64,000 bases of DNA, from positions 62,001-126,000 of the forward strand of contig JAHJME010000007.1 of the NCBI GenBank assembly GCA_018821435.1, read 5' to 3'. The position numbers were made by a program, and so were the translations under genes. Source of the DNA: Alphaproteobacteria bacterium (lineage in GTDB: Bacteria > Pseudomonadota > Alphaproteobacteria > Caulobacterales > Caulobacteraceae). Within the stretch, counting starts at the first letter, position 1. The number at the start of each line of letters is the position of its first letter. Below are positions 32,114 to 40,759 of this stretch, in pieces. The notes below the pieces were generated by a model. It had not been told where the DNA came from. It did not search any database and saw only the letters and a list, made by a program, of their open reading frames with translations.

Positions 32114-33763
32114 ATGGCCCGGTCCCGCGCCACATCCTCGCAAGTGCGCCGCCGCAGCGATGCGGCGCCTGGAGTCATGTGGCACGCCGGCTGGGCCCTC
32201 GCCGTCGCCGCGACCATCGCCGGGCTGACGGTCCAGGGGATGCTTCCGGTCGGACCGGAGCTGCTGGCGCTTGGAATCTGCGGCGCGGCGGCCATGCTGG
32301 GCGCCCTGCTGTCGATGATGGGACAGCCCGGCCGGGCCGTGACTGTGCTGATTTGGGGCATCGCCGGCGCCGCGGCCTGTCATTTGACCGGCGGAACGGC
32401 CGGCCCGCTGGCCGCCTGGTGCCTGGCGCCCGCCGCGGCGGCCACCGCCTACCGCAATCGCGACACCCTGGCCCTCGGCGCCGCCGCCTCGCTGGCCGCC
32501 GCGGCCGTCTCCGCGCTGGACGCCACCCTGCTGCCGCTGCCCACCGCCGCGCCGGCGCTCGCGCCCTGGCTGGGCCTGTTGTCGCTGGGCACCGTGAGCC
32601 TAGGCTTCGCCGTGGGCCTGATCGGCGTGCAGGGCGTCAGCCAGCGGGACAACCGCCGTCGCGACCGCGCCGAACAGGTGCTGGCCCTGCTGGACGGCCA
32701 ACCGCTGCTGCTGGCCCTGGTCGAGCGCAGCGGCCGGGTGATCACCGCCGCCGGCGTCGCCATCGCCGGCCAGGCTCCGAGCCAGGTCGAGGGCCGCAGC
32801 CTGGGACACCTAGTTGCCGAGGCCGATCTGCCGATCCTGGCCGCCGCCCTGCACGCCGCCGCCCGCGACGGCCAGGCCGCCGTCTATGTGGCTCCCACCG
32901 GCGATCCCGAGGGCTCGCTGGAGATCTCGCTGCGCGCCGCCGGCGCCGACCGCTTCGTGGCCGCCGTGCGCGACTCCCGCGAACAGGCGCTGCGCGAGCG
33001 CCGCTTGGAGGCCGAACGGGTCGCCGCCGAGCAGCAGAACGCCGGCAAGTCCCGCTTCCTGGCCAATATGAGCCACGAGCTGCGCACGCCGCTGAACGCC
33101 ATCATGGGCTTCTCCGACATCATGCGTCAGCGGCTGTTCGGTCCCATGGGCGACCGCTACGCCGAATACGCCGAGCTGATCCACGAGAGCGGCACGCACC
33201 TGCTGGAGCTGATCAACGACGTGCTCGACATGTCGAAGATCGAGGCCGAGAAGTTCGAGCTCTCCATCGAGACCTTCGACGCCCGCGACGCGGTCTCCGC
33301 CGTCCTGCGGCTGATGCGCGGCCAAGCCGACCGGGCCGGGGTCCATCTGCGCGGCGTCCTGCCCATCGGCCCGCTCTACGCCGACGCCGACCGGCGCGCG
33401 GTGAAGCAGATCGCGCTGAACCTGATCTCCAACGCGCTGAAGTTCACGCCCCGCGGCGGATCGGTGACCGTCACGGTCCAGGGCGGGGACGACACCTTGG
33501 AGCTGGTGGTGGCCGACACCGGCGTCGGCATCGCCCAGGACGACCTGCATCGCCTGGGCAGCCCCTACGAGCAGGCCGGCGACGCCGAACAGCGCGCCGC
33601 GGGCTCGGGCCTGGGCCTGTCCCTGGTGCGCGCTTTCGCCCGCCTGCACGGCGGCGACATGGTGGTGGAGAGCACGGTGGGCGAAGGCACGACCGTCACC
33701 ATCCGCATGCCCGTCCTGGCCCCCGCCGCCGCCGAGACCCCGCGCCTGCGCCAGGCCAACTGA
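32114..33763 (+). CDS. divJ: cell-cycle histidine kinase DivJ
   Basis: A kinase of 549 residues from ATG at 32114. In Caulobacter DivJ sits at the stalked pole and phosphorylates DivK and PleD, which lowers CckA activity and so CtrA. Several hydrophobic segments occupy about residues 25-185; a short PAS-like part follows, then NMSHELRTPLNAIMGFSDIM (His321), IHESGTHLLELINDVLDMSKIEAE and the ATPase domain with ISNALKFTPRGG, DTGVGI and GSGLGLSLV. The helical signature around His321 matches DivJ as I recall it. A GTG at 31994 would add 40 residues, closer to the annotated length of DivJ, but those codons have lower third-position G+C and leave only 37 bp for two promoters. Confidence 0.82.
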   Translation: MARSRATSSQVRRRSDAAPGVMWHAGWALAVAATIAGLTVQGMLPVGPELLALGICGAAAMLGALLSMMGQPGRAVTVLIWGIAGAAACHLTGGTAGPLAAWCLAPAAAATAYRNRDTLALGAAASLAAAAVSALDATLLPLPTAAPALAPWLGLLSLGTVSLGFAVGLIGVQGVSQRDNRRRDRAEQVLALLDGQPLLLALVERSGRVITAAGVAIAGQAPSQVEGRSLGHLVAEADLPILAAALHAAARDGQAAVYVAPTGDPEGSLEISLRAAGADRFVAAVRDSREQALRERRLEAERVAAEQQNAGKSRFLANMSHELRTPLNAIMGFSDIMRQRLFGPMGDRYAEYAELIHESGTHLLELINDVLDMSKIEAEKFELSIETFDARDAVSAVLRLMRGQADRAGVHLRGVLPIGPLYADADRRAVKQIALNLISNALKFTPRGGSVTVTVQGGDDTLELVVADTGVGIAQDDLHRLGSPYEQAGDAEQRAAGSGLGLSLVRAFARLHGGDMVVESTVGEGTTVTIRMPVLAPAAAETPRLRQAN

Positions 33764-33819
33764 GCCGTCGCGTCAGCGCCAAAGAAGCGGTAATCTTCCT
33801 CAGCCTGCAGCGCTCCGCT

Positions 33820-34713
33820 CTAGCGCGACGCGACCTGCAGGAAGGCGCGGCCGGCGGCGAAGTCGCCGACCTCCACATAGGCTGTGCGGGTCCGTTCGCC
33901 GGAGAACAGGAACTCGATCGCGATGGCTTCGCGCGGGTCCAGGTCGGCCAGGGCCTGGGCGGCCGTGGCGGGGAAGCGGAACGCCCAGGCGTCCTCGGAT
34001 CCCTTGGGCAGCAGCATCTCGTCGGCCTCGCTGCGCGCCTCGGCCATATAGGATCGGGTGGCGCCGGGCGGCGGCAGCTTGCGACTGAGCGGCGCGGCCT
34101 TGCCCCGCGTGTCGAGGTACGGGCCCAGCGTGCGGGTCCCGTCGCGCAGCACCAGGCGCGCGGCATAGGGCGTCTGGCCGTCGGCGAAGTCGGCCACCGC
34201 CACCAGGGCATTGGCGCCCTCGCGGCCGGCGAGGCCAAACGTCATGCGGCCGCCGCTGAAGGCGGTGTCCTGGGCCAGGCGCCAGCGCGCGGCCTTGCCG
34301 GAGCCCCGGTCGGCCCGCCAGTCGGCGGCGTCGCCGGGATAGGTCATGCGGGTGACGCGGGCATAGCCGGAGAACGCCTGCTGCACGCGGGCGGCCTCGG
34401 CCAGAACCTTGGGATTCCTGCAGTTGAGCTGGCCCGCATAGCGGCGGGCTGCGGCCTCGCGGCCGGCCAGGGTCTTGGTGTCGGTTCCGGCGCGCAGGGC
34501 GGCGCCCCGCGCCTGGGCGGCGCCGGCGGCCAGCGCGGCGGACACCTCGGGCGTGAACAGGCCGCAACGGCTGTCCGCCGCGGTCATCACCGTACGCTCG
34601 AAGAACAGGTCGGTCGGCTGCGCCAACGCCGCGCACGGCATGGCGGCCAGCGCCACGCCCAACAACCTCATCCATCGATACGCCGGCATCGCGCTTCTGC
34701 GCGTGCTGGTCAT
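33820..34713 (-). CDS. exported hypothetical protein
   Basis: A 297-residue protein from ATG at 34713 with a signal peptide (YRWMRLLGVALAAMPCAALAQ, cleavage near residue 31). ATG at 34689 is an alternative. The mature part has a helical N-terminal half with a Cys pair (SRCGLFTP and QLNCRNP) and a beta-rich second half with repeated motifs on predicted lipid or protein surfaces (WRLAQDTAFSGGRMTFGLAG, ARLVLRDGTRTLGPYL). I do not recognise the family. It is convergent with divJ and divergent from the DUF1491 gene. Confidence 0.72.
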   Translation of the reverse strand: MTSTRRSAMPAYRWMRLLGVALAAMPCAALAQPTDLFFERTVMTAADSRCGLFTPEVSAALAAGAAQARGAALRAGTDTKTLAGREAAARRYAGQLNCRNPKVLAEAARVQQAFSGYARVTRMTYPGDAADWRADRGSGKAARWRLAQDTAFSGGRMTFGLAGREGANALVAVADFADGQTPYAARLVLRDGTRTLGPYLDTRGKAAPLSRKLPPPGATRSYMAEARSEADEMLLPKGSEDAWAFRFPATAAQALADLDPREAIAIEFLFSGERTRTAYVEVGDFAAGRAFLQVASR

Positions 34714-34846
34714 GCATCCACCATCTGATGCGGCCTTATCCGGCCGTCTGAGGCGTCGCGTTGTACGCTGGTAGTGTTGACGCCCACTTACCCGCCGTGG
34801 TGAAGGCGAAGTGACAGGGCGCCCCGCCTCGTCGCATAAGCGCCCC

Positions 34847-35179
34847 ATGTTGCTGTCCACCGATATCTGGGTCGGCGCCCTGATCCGCCGCGTCGAGATC
34901 GGCGGCGGCTTCGCCGTGGTCGCGCGCAAGGGCGATCCCCGCGCCGGCGCGGTGCTGGTCAAGGTGCTGAACCGCAGCGACGGCACGGCGCGCCTGCTGT
35001 CCGAGGCCACCCGGGGCGATGGCGAGCGCATCTGGATGGAGCCCGCCGCATCGCGCGAGGAATCCGACCTGGACCGCTATATCGAGCGCGCCGCCCGCAT
35101 CGACCCCGACGTCTGGGTCGTCGAGATCGAGGACCGCGAGGGCCGCCACTTCCTGGTCGAACCGGTCGAGAAGGGCTGA
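34847..35179 (+). CDS. DUF1491 family protein
   Basis: A 110-residue cytosolic protein of family DUF1491, which is almost limited to Alphaproteobacteria. Hallmarks are LLSTDIWVGALIRR at the N-terminus, GDPRAGAVLVKVL, and DPDVWVVEIEDREGRHFLVEP at the C-terminus. The function is unknown. ATG at 34847 fits the family start; an in-frame GTG at 34811 would add 12 residues that are not typical. Confidence 0.87.
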   Translation: MLLSTDIWVGALIRRVEIGGGFAVVARKGDPRAGAVLVKVLNRSDGTARLLSEATRGDGERIWMEPAASREESDLDRYIERAARIDPDVWVVEIEDREGRHFLVEPVEKG

Positions 35180-35194
35180 GGCCGCGCGGGCGCG

Positions 35195-35210
35195 CTACCC
35201 AGATGGGTAG
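35195..35210. promoter_or_regulatory. CTACCC/GGGTAG inverted repeat upstream of the PEP-CTERM gene
   Basis: CTACCCAGATGGGTAG is a 6-bp perfect inverted repeat with a 4-base spacer. It lies 56 bp before the ATG, in the only intergenic space upstream of this gene. The form fits a dimeric NarL/FixJ-type regulator, by inference. Confidence 0.5.
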
Positions 35211-35266
35211 GGTGCGGTCGGCCCGCCCCCGCTAGGTTTCCCTCCAGTGGTTTGCTGGAGGCCTGG

Positions 35267-36169
35267 ATGAACGTCGCCCACCTGTCCCGGAGGCGCGTCG
35301 GCCTCAAGACGGCGCTCGCGGCTTTGGCCGTCGCCGGCCTGGTCGGGGCGGCCACGCCCGCCGCCGCCGCCAAGTTCGTCTTCGACATCACGCTCTACAA
35401 CAAGACCGTCGATACGGCGTCCTCGTCGAACGCCTACAGCGTCAACATCACCTTCCGGCAGACGTTCGAGGGAACCACGGTCCAGCGCTATCTGGTGACG
35501 TCGTACGGTCCCCCGGACTTCACGGGGACCTTCGGCGACGCCTACGCCGGGGTGTCCCTGGAACCGGCGACGCTCACGTCCACCCCCGTCGACGACGAGG
35601 TGCGCGCGCTTTCGTCAGGCTTCGCGCTCAGCGGCTTCGGCCCCTCGATCCACGGCAGCGCCGTCAGTCATGAATCCAACGGCGTCTACACCGGCAACAC
35701 CAACTTCGGCGCGAACGACGGCGCCAGCTACGACGACACCGACTACGTCGATCCCTTCACGTCCTACCGAACCGTCCGCGCCGGCTGGAACATGTCGATC
35801 CTCGGCCCGACCTCCGACATCGACGTGCCCCTGGCGGGTCACTATGCGCCCCTGACGGGCCAGGACCTGCTGGACGCCTTCGCGGGCAAGGATCTGGCCT
35901 ACACGCTGCTCGGCTATCACTCGGACGAGATGGATATCTTCACGCCCAATCCGGATACCGGCGCCCTCGACTACACCCACGAGTACCTGGTGAACGACCG
36001 CGTCATCTACGATGGCGTCGCCGTCCTCAACCTCGAGCTCAGCGATCTCAGCGACGTCGTCGCGGTTCCGGAGCCGGGGGTCTGGGCGCTGATGCTTGCC
36101 GGTTTCGGGGCGGTGGGGGCGACGCTGCGGCGGCGTCGGTCCGCCGGTCTGGCGCGCGCCGGTATCTAA
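35267..36169 (+). CDS. PEP-CTERM (PEPxxWA type) secreted protein
   Basis: A 300-residue exported protein. The signal peptide is ALAALAVAGLVGAATPAAAA (about residues 20-40). The body is rich in Ser, Thr, Asp and Tyr and beta-like. The C-terminus is a full PEP-CTERM sorting signal: VPEPGVWALMLAGFGAVGAT then RRRRS, which is the PEPxxWA variant processed by an exosortase. Such proteins are delivered to the cell surface or exopolysaccharide matrix. ATG at 35267 has GGAG 6 nt upstream. No exosortase or polysaccharide genes are in the window. A CTACCC/GGGTAG box lies upstream. Confidence 0.88.
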   Translation: MNVAHLSRRRVGLKTALAALAVAGLVGAATPAAAAKFVFDITLYNKTVDTASSSNAYSVNITFRQTFEGTTVQRYLVTSYGPPDFTGTFGDAYAGVSLEPATLTSTPVDDEVRALSSGFALSGFGPSIHGSAVSHESNGVYTGNTNFGANDGASYDDTDYVDPFTSYRTVRAGWNMSILGPTSDIDVPLAGHYAPLTGQDLLDAFAGKDLAYTLLGYHSDEMDIFTPNPDTGALDYTHEYLVNDRVIYDGVAVLNLELSDLSDVVAVPEPGVWALMLAGFGAVGATLRRRRSAGLARAGI

Positions 36170-36178
36170 GGCGAGCCC

Positions 36179-37192
36179 TCAGCTCACGCGGATCACGACC
36201 TTCCCGAGGTGCGCGCCGCGTTCCAGGTGGCTGAAGGCCTCGCGGGCCTCGTCGAAGGCGAAGACCCGGTCGACGATCGGCTTCAGGCCGGTCGCCGCGA
36301 CGGCGCGGTTCAGGTCCAGCAAGGCGGCGCGGTCGCCCACCGTGATGTTGCGGAAGCTCGCGCCGCTGGTCTTGAGCTGGAAGAAATCGATGCCCGGGTT
36401 CTCGGTGCTCAGGAACCCGATCGAGGCGATCTCGCCGCCCAGCGCCACGGCGCGCAGCGATTGGGCGATGGTCCCCGGTCCGCCGACCTCGACCACCCGA
36501 TCCACCCCTCGGCCGGCGGTCAGGACGCGAACGCGCCGGCCCCACTCCGGGTCCTCGACGTAGTTCACCACCTCTGCGGCGCCTAAGGCCCGCAGTTGGA
36601 CCGCCTTGCCGGCGCTGGAGGTCGTGGCGATCACGGTGGCGCCCACCGCACGCGCCAGCTGCAGCGCGAAGATCGAGACCCCGCCGCTGCCCTGCACCAG
36701 CACCGTATGGCCGGCGCGGATGGGCGTGGGGCCGGTCAGCGCCGTCCAGGCCGTGAGGCCGGCGCACGGCAGCGTGCAGCCTTCTTCGTACGTCAGCGCG
36801 TCGGGCAGGCGGACCACCGCCTCCTGGCTGAGCGCCTTGAGTTCGCACAGCCAGCCGTCGCTCTCGGCCCCGTAGCTGTCCCTGGCGATCGTCGACGGCA
36901 TCTCGCCGCCGAACCATCGCGGGTGGAACGCACCCATCACCCGGTCGCCGACCTTGAACGCCTCGACCCCCTCGCCCAGCGCCACGATCTCGCCCGCGCC
37001 GTCGCTGGTCGGGATGAGGCCGGGGATGCATTTGCGCGGGTAGCGGCCGCGCAGCATGGCGATGTCGCGGAAGTTGAGGGAGACGGCGTGGACGCGAACC
37101 AGCACCTCGCCCCGCTGCGGCCGCGGATCGGCCTCTTCGCGCAAGCGCAGTTCGTCCAGGCTGTCGAAGCTGTCGAAGCGGTAGGCTTTCAT
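36179..37192 (-). CDS. zinc-free MDR oxidoreductase (quinone reductase-like)
   Basis: A 337-residue NAD(P)H-dependent enzyme of the medium-chain dehydrogenase/reductase superfamily. The N-terminal GroES-like domain contains VHAVSLNFRDIAMLRGRY and DGAGEIVALGEGVEAFKVGDRVMG; the Rossmann domain has VLVQGSGGVSIFALQLARAVGA and the later VVEVGGPGTIAQSL. The catalytic zinc ligands of alcohol dehydrogenases are not all in place (Asn at the usual Cys, NFRD), which points to the zinc-independent quinone reductase/enoyl reductase group. The substrate is unknown. It is convergent with the PEP-CTERM gene. Confidence 0.87.
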   Translation of the reverse strand: MKAYRFDSFDSLDELRLREEADPRPQRGEVLVRVHAVSLNFRDIAMLRGRYPRKCIPGLIPTSDGAGEIVALGEGVEAFKVGDRVMGAFHPRWFGGEMPSTIARDSYGAESDGWLCELKALSQEAVVRLPDALTYEEGCTLPCAGLTAWTALTGPTPIRAGHTVLVQGSGGVSIFALQLARAVGATVIATTSSAGKAVQLRALGAAEVVNYVEDPEWGRRVRVLTAGRGVDRVVEVGGPGTIAQSLRAVALGGEIASIGFLSTENPGIDFFQLKTSGASFRNITVGDRAALLDLNRAVAATGLKPIVDRVFAFDEAREAFSHLERGAHLGKVVIRVS

Positions 37193-37308
37193 CTTCGGCC
37201 GTCGACCCCGACGCTATGCGCAGTGCAGGCCACGACGTTATGCGGCGCGCCACGCGCGCGCCACCGTGTTTGCTTCCGCGCCAGCGCCTCGCGTGATAGG
37301 CGCCGGCT

Positions 37309-38916
37309 ATGAGCACCTCTCCTGCCGCCGAGGCCGCCCGTCGGCGCACCTTTGCGATCATCTCCCACCCCGACGCCGGCAAGACGACGCTTACGGAAAA
37401 CCTGCTGCTGGCCGGCGGGGCGATCCGGGCGGCCGGCGCCGTGCGTGCGCGCGGCGAGAACCGCCGCACCCGTTCCGACTGGATGAAGATCGAGCGCGAG
37501 CGCGGGATCTCGGTCTCCGCCTCAGTGATGACGTTCGACCACGACGGGCTGATGTTCAACCTGCTGGACACGCCGGGGCACGAGGATTTCTCGGAAGACA
37601 CCTATCGCACGCTCACGGCGGCCGACGCCGCGGTCATGGTGCTGGACGCCGCCAAGGGCATCGAGCCGCAGACGCTCAAGCTGTTCGAGGTCTGCCGGCT
37701 GCGCGACATCCCCATCGTCACCTTCATCAACAAGATGGACCGCGAGGCGCAGGACCCGTTCGAACTGCTGGACGAGGTCTCGTCGAAGCTGCAGCTGGAT
37801 CCGTCGCCGCTGTACTGGCCCGCCGGCTCGGGCGGCCGGTTCAAGGGCATGCTGGATCTGCGCCGGCAGATGTTCCTGCCCTTCATGAAGAAGGGCGGCG
37901 GCGCGGCCGGCGACGAGGACGGCCACCCCGGCGCGATCCCGTTCAAGGGCAACGCCATCGTCAGCTACCTGGACCCCGACGAACAGGAAGAGCTCGCCGA
38001 GAACGCCGAGCTGGCCATGGGCGGCCTGAAGGCCTTCGATCCCCAGGCGTTCCTGGAAGGTCACATGACTCCGGTGTTCTTCGGCTCGGCGCTGCGCCAC
38101 TTCGGCGTCGACCAGCTGCTCGAAGGCCTGGGAATGTACGCCCCGCCGCCCAAGACCGTGGCGGCCCGCAAGGGAGCTGAGAATATCCACGTGGCCCCGG
38201 GCGACCGCGAGGTCACCGGCTTCGTGTTCAAGGTCCAGGCGAACATGGACCCCAACCACCGCGACCGGATCGCCTTCCTCAAGCTGTGCTCGGGCAAGTT
38301 CAGCCGGGGCATGAAGCTGAAGGTGCAGAACACCGGCAAGCAGCTCAGCGTCAATGCGCCGATGATGTTCTTCGCGTCCGACCGCGAACTGGCCGAGGAC
38401 GCCTTCGCCGGCGACGTAATCGGCATCCCGAACCACGGCGTGCTGCGGGTGGGCGACAGTCTCTCCGAGAGCGGAACACTGCGCTTCGCCGGCCTGCCCA
38501 ACTTCGCCCCGGAAATCCTCCAGCGCGTCCGCGTGAAGGACCCGCTGAAGGCCAAGCACCTGAAGAAGGCGCTGGAGAGCCTGGCGGAGGAGGGCGTGAC
38601 CCAGCTGTTCCGGCCCTCTCTCGGCGCGGACTTCATCGTCGGCGCCGTGGGGCAACTTCAGTTCGAAGTGATGGCTGACCGCCTCCGGGAGGAATACCAA
38701 CTCGACGTGATCTTCGAGCCCAGCCCGTACGGCGAGGCGCGTTGGATCCTGGGCGACAAGGCCGACATCGAGGACTTCATCAGCAAGCACCGCTCGGCCA
38801 TGGGCGCCGACATCGACGAACAGCCGGTGTTCCTGGCCAAGAGCTCCTGGGACGTCGGCTACGCCGTCGAGCGCTATCCCAAGGTCCGCTTCGAACGCTC
38901 GAAGGAACGGGCCTGA
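37309..38916 (+). CDS. prfC: peptide chain release factor 3
   Basis: A 535-residue translational GTPase that removes RF1/RF2 from the ribosome after peptide release. G1 is HPDAGKTTL, the switch region RERGISVSAS, G3 DTPGHEDFSEDTYRTL, G4 NKMD. The stretch SDWMKIERERGIS and the C-terminal VGAVGQLQFEVMADRLREEY separate RF3 from EF-G. The length fits. ATG at 37309. The RsmC-like and RsuA-like genes follow with short spacing, so translation and ribosome-modification genes are grouped here. Confidence 0.95.
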   Translation: MSTSPAAEAARRRTFAIISHPDAGKTTLTENLLLAGGAIRAAGAVRARGENRRTRSDWMKIERERGISVSASVMTFDHDGLMFNLLDTPGHEDFSEDTYRTLTAADAAVMVLDAAKGIEPQTLKLFEVCRLRDIPIVTFINKMDREAQDPFELLDEVSSKLQLDPSPLYWPAGSGGRFKGMLDLRRQMFLPFMKKGGGAAGDEDGHPGAIPFKGNAIVSYLDPDEQEELAENAELAMGGLKAFDPQAFLEGHMTPVFFGSALRHFGVDQLLEGLGMYAPPPKTVAARKGAENIHVAPGDREVTGFVFKVQANMDPNHRDRIAFLKLCSGKFSRGMKLKVQNTGKQLSVNAPMMFFASDRELAEDAFAGDVIGIPNHGVLRVGDSLSESGTLRFAGLPNFAPEILQRVRVKDPLKAKHLKKALESLAEEGVTQLFRPSLGADFIVGAVGQLQFEVMADRLREEYQLDVIFEPSPYGEARWILGDKADIEDFISKHRSAMGADIDEQPVFLAKSSWDVGYAVERYPKVRFERSKERA

Positions 38917-38930
38917 CGGGGACAGGCGGC

Positions 38931-39836
38931 ATGACCGCCATCCTCTATGGCTCGCCGGCCCCCGGCCTGACTGAGATCCCCCCTGGCGCGACCCAGGTGT
39001 CGCCGCTCGTCGTCGGCTCTCAGGACCTTGCCGCTCTCGCCGACGCCAGCGTCGATCAAGCCGTGATCCTCGGCCCCGGCGCCGTGCTGGAGCGCGATTA
39101 CGTGCTCGCCCAGGCGCTGCGGGTGCTGGCGCCCGGCGCGCGGCTGCTGGTCTTCGCGCCCAAGGACAAGGGCGGCTCGCGGCTGAAGAAGGCGCTGGAG
39201 AGCTTCGGCTGCACGGTGGTCGAGGACGCGCGCAAGCATCACCGGTTCTGCAGCGTGAAGCGGCCGGTCCAACTGACCGGCGTGGCCGAGGCCATCGCCG
39301 CCGGCGGCCCCCGCATCGTGCCCGGCCTCGACGCCTGGTCGCAGCCCGGCGTGTTCAGCTGGGACCGCCTGGACCCCGGCAGCGCCCGCCTGATCGCGGC
39401 CCTGCCGACCCTGTCCGGCCACGGCGCCGACCTGGGCTGCGGCGTCGGCCTGCTGGCCCAGAAGGTCCTGACCTCGCCCGCGGTGACCAGCCTGGCCTGC
39501 CTCGATATCGACCGACGGGCGGTGGCTTGCGCCGAGCACAATCTGAACGACCCGCGCGCCACGATCCGTTGGGCCGACGTGCGCCAGTGGGACGACAGCC
39601 TGGTCGGCCTCGATTTCGTGGTCATGAACCCGCCGTTCCACGACGGCGGGACCGAGGACCGCGACCTGGGCGTGGCGTTCGTCCGCACCGCTGCCCGGAT
39701 GCTGCGCCGGGGCGGGGTCTGCTGGCTGGTGGCCAACCGGCACCTGCCGTACGAGGCCGCGCTGGCGGCCGCCTTCGAGAGCGCCACGGTCCGCGACGAC
39801 GCTGGCGGCTACAAGATCATCGAGGCCCGCAAGTGA
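38931..39836 (+). CDS. RsmC-like class I SAM methyltransferase
   Basis: A 301-residue methyltransferase with the two-domain layout of the RsmC/RlmG group: a degenerate N-terminal methyltransferase-like domain (VDQAVILGPGAVL...LAPGARLLVFAPKDKG) and a catalytic C-terminal domain with the SAM loop ADLGCGVGLLAQ (about residue 167) and the catalytic NPPFHDGG (233-236), typical of base N-methylation. RsmC methylates G1207 of 16S rRNA; that target is probable but not proven. ATG at 38931, 15 bp after prfC. The stop overlaps the next start (GTGA). Confidence 0.87.
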   Translation: MTAILYGSPAPGLTEIPPGATQVSPLVVGSQDLAALADASVDQAVILGPGAVLERDYVLAQALRVLAPGARLLVFAPKDKGGSRLKKALESFGCTVVEDARKHHRFCSVKRPVQLTGVAEAIAAGGPRIVPGLDAWSQPGVFSWDRLDPGSARLIAALPTLSGHGADLGCGVGLLAQKVLTSPAVTSLACLDIDRRAVACAEHNLNDPRATIRWADVRQWDDSLVGLDFVVMNPPFHDGGTEDRDLGVAFVRTAARMLRRGGVCWLVANRHLPYEAALAAAFESATVRDDAGGYKIIEARK

Positions 39837-40570
39837 CCGCCAAAGTCCCGATGGCGCGGCTGGACCGCCTGCTGGCCAACCTGGGGTACGGCTCGCGCCG
39901 CGAGGTCGGCGGCCTGGTTGCGCGCCGTCAGGTCATGCTGGACGGCGAGATCGTGAAGGACGTCGGGGCCAAGATCCCGATCGTCGCCGATCTGCCCGAG
40001 CGGATGAAGATCGTCGGCAAGCCGATCGACCCGCCCGCGCCGCTGACCCTGATCATGCACAAGCCGCTGGACGTGGTCTGTTCGCACCGCGAGGCCGGCC
40101 GCAGCGTCTACGAACTGCTGCCCCAGCGCTGGCGGGCGCGGACGCCGGCGCTTTCCTCCATCGGTCGGCTGGACAAGGACACCACCGGCCTGCTGCTGAT
40201 CACCGATGACGGCCCGTTCCTGCACCGGGTGATCTCGCCCCGCGCCAATGTGGCCAAACGCTACGTCGCCACCCTGGACCGGCCGCTGGAGGGCGGGGAG
40301 GTCGAGGCGTTCGCGGCGGGGACGCTGATGCTGGAGAGCGAGACCGAGCCCCTGGCCCCGGCGCTGCTGGAACCGCTCGGCCCGAACGCGGCCCGGCTGA
40401 CCATCACCGAGGGTCGCTACCACCAGGTCCGGCGGATGTTCGCCGCCGTAGGCAACCACGTCACGGCCCTGCACCGGGACAGGATTGGGAACCTGGATCT
40501 GCCGGCGGATCTGCAGGCGGGCGCGTGGCGCATCCTTACCGCGAACGAGCAGCTGAGCCTTTTCGCTTAA
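39833..40570 (+). CDS. rsuA: RsuA-type 16S rRNA pseudouridine synthase
   Basis: A 245-residue enzyme with an N-terminal S4 RNA-binding domain (MARLDRLLANLGYGSRREVGGLV) and a pseudouridine synthase domain. The catalytic Asp114 is in SIGRLDKDTTGLLLIT, and ITEGRYHQVRRMFAAVGNHV is the conserved C-terminal motif. The RsuA group changes U516 of 16S rRNA. The start is GTG at 39833, overlapping the methyltransferase stop; ATG at 39851 is the alternative. The operon prfC / RsmC-like / rsuA is all about the ribosome. Confidence 0.88.
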   Translation: MTAKVPMARLDRLLANLGYGSRREVGGLVARRQVMLDGEIVKDVGAKIPIVADLPERMKIVGKPIDPPAPLTLIMHKPLDVVCSHREAGRSVYELLPQRWRARTPALSSIGRLDKDTTGLLLITDDGPFLHRVISPRANVAKRYVATLDRPLEGGEVEAFAAGTLMLESETEPLAPALLEPLGPNAARLTITEGRYHQVRRMFAAVGNHVTALHRDRIGNLDLPADLQAGAWRILTANEQLSLFA

Positions 40571-40659
40571 TCAAGGTTAACAAGCGTCCGCCATTAAACT
40601 GTTGATCTTCAGCGCTTTACTCGATCAGAAAACTGCGGATGTTAACCATACATCGCAAG

Positions 40660-40674
40660 TTAATGACTTGTTAA
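40660..40674. promoter_or_regulatory. perfect CtrA box (TTAA-N7-TTAA)
   Basis: TTAATGACTTGTTAA matches the full CtrA consensus with exact 7-base spacing. It is 85 bp before the start of the downstream gene. Further TTAA half-sites at about 40575, 40593 and 40642 give this intergenic region an unusual density of such elements. CtrA (or the paralogue in this window) is the expected binder. Confidence 0.7.
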
Positions 40675-40759
40675 AGGGAGCGGCTCCGGGTTTGCTGTGT
40701 TCTGGCAAAGCCCGTCGGGGACGTTCCAACGTGGGACGCTCGGGGGCCGGAGCGGGTCG

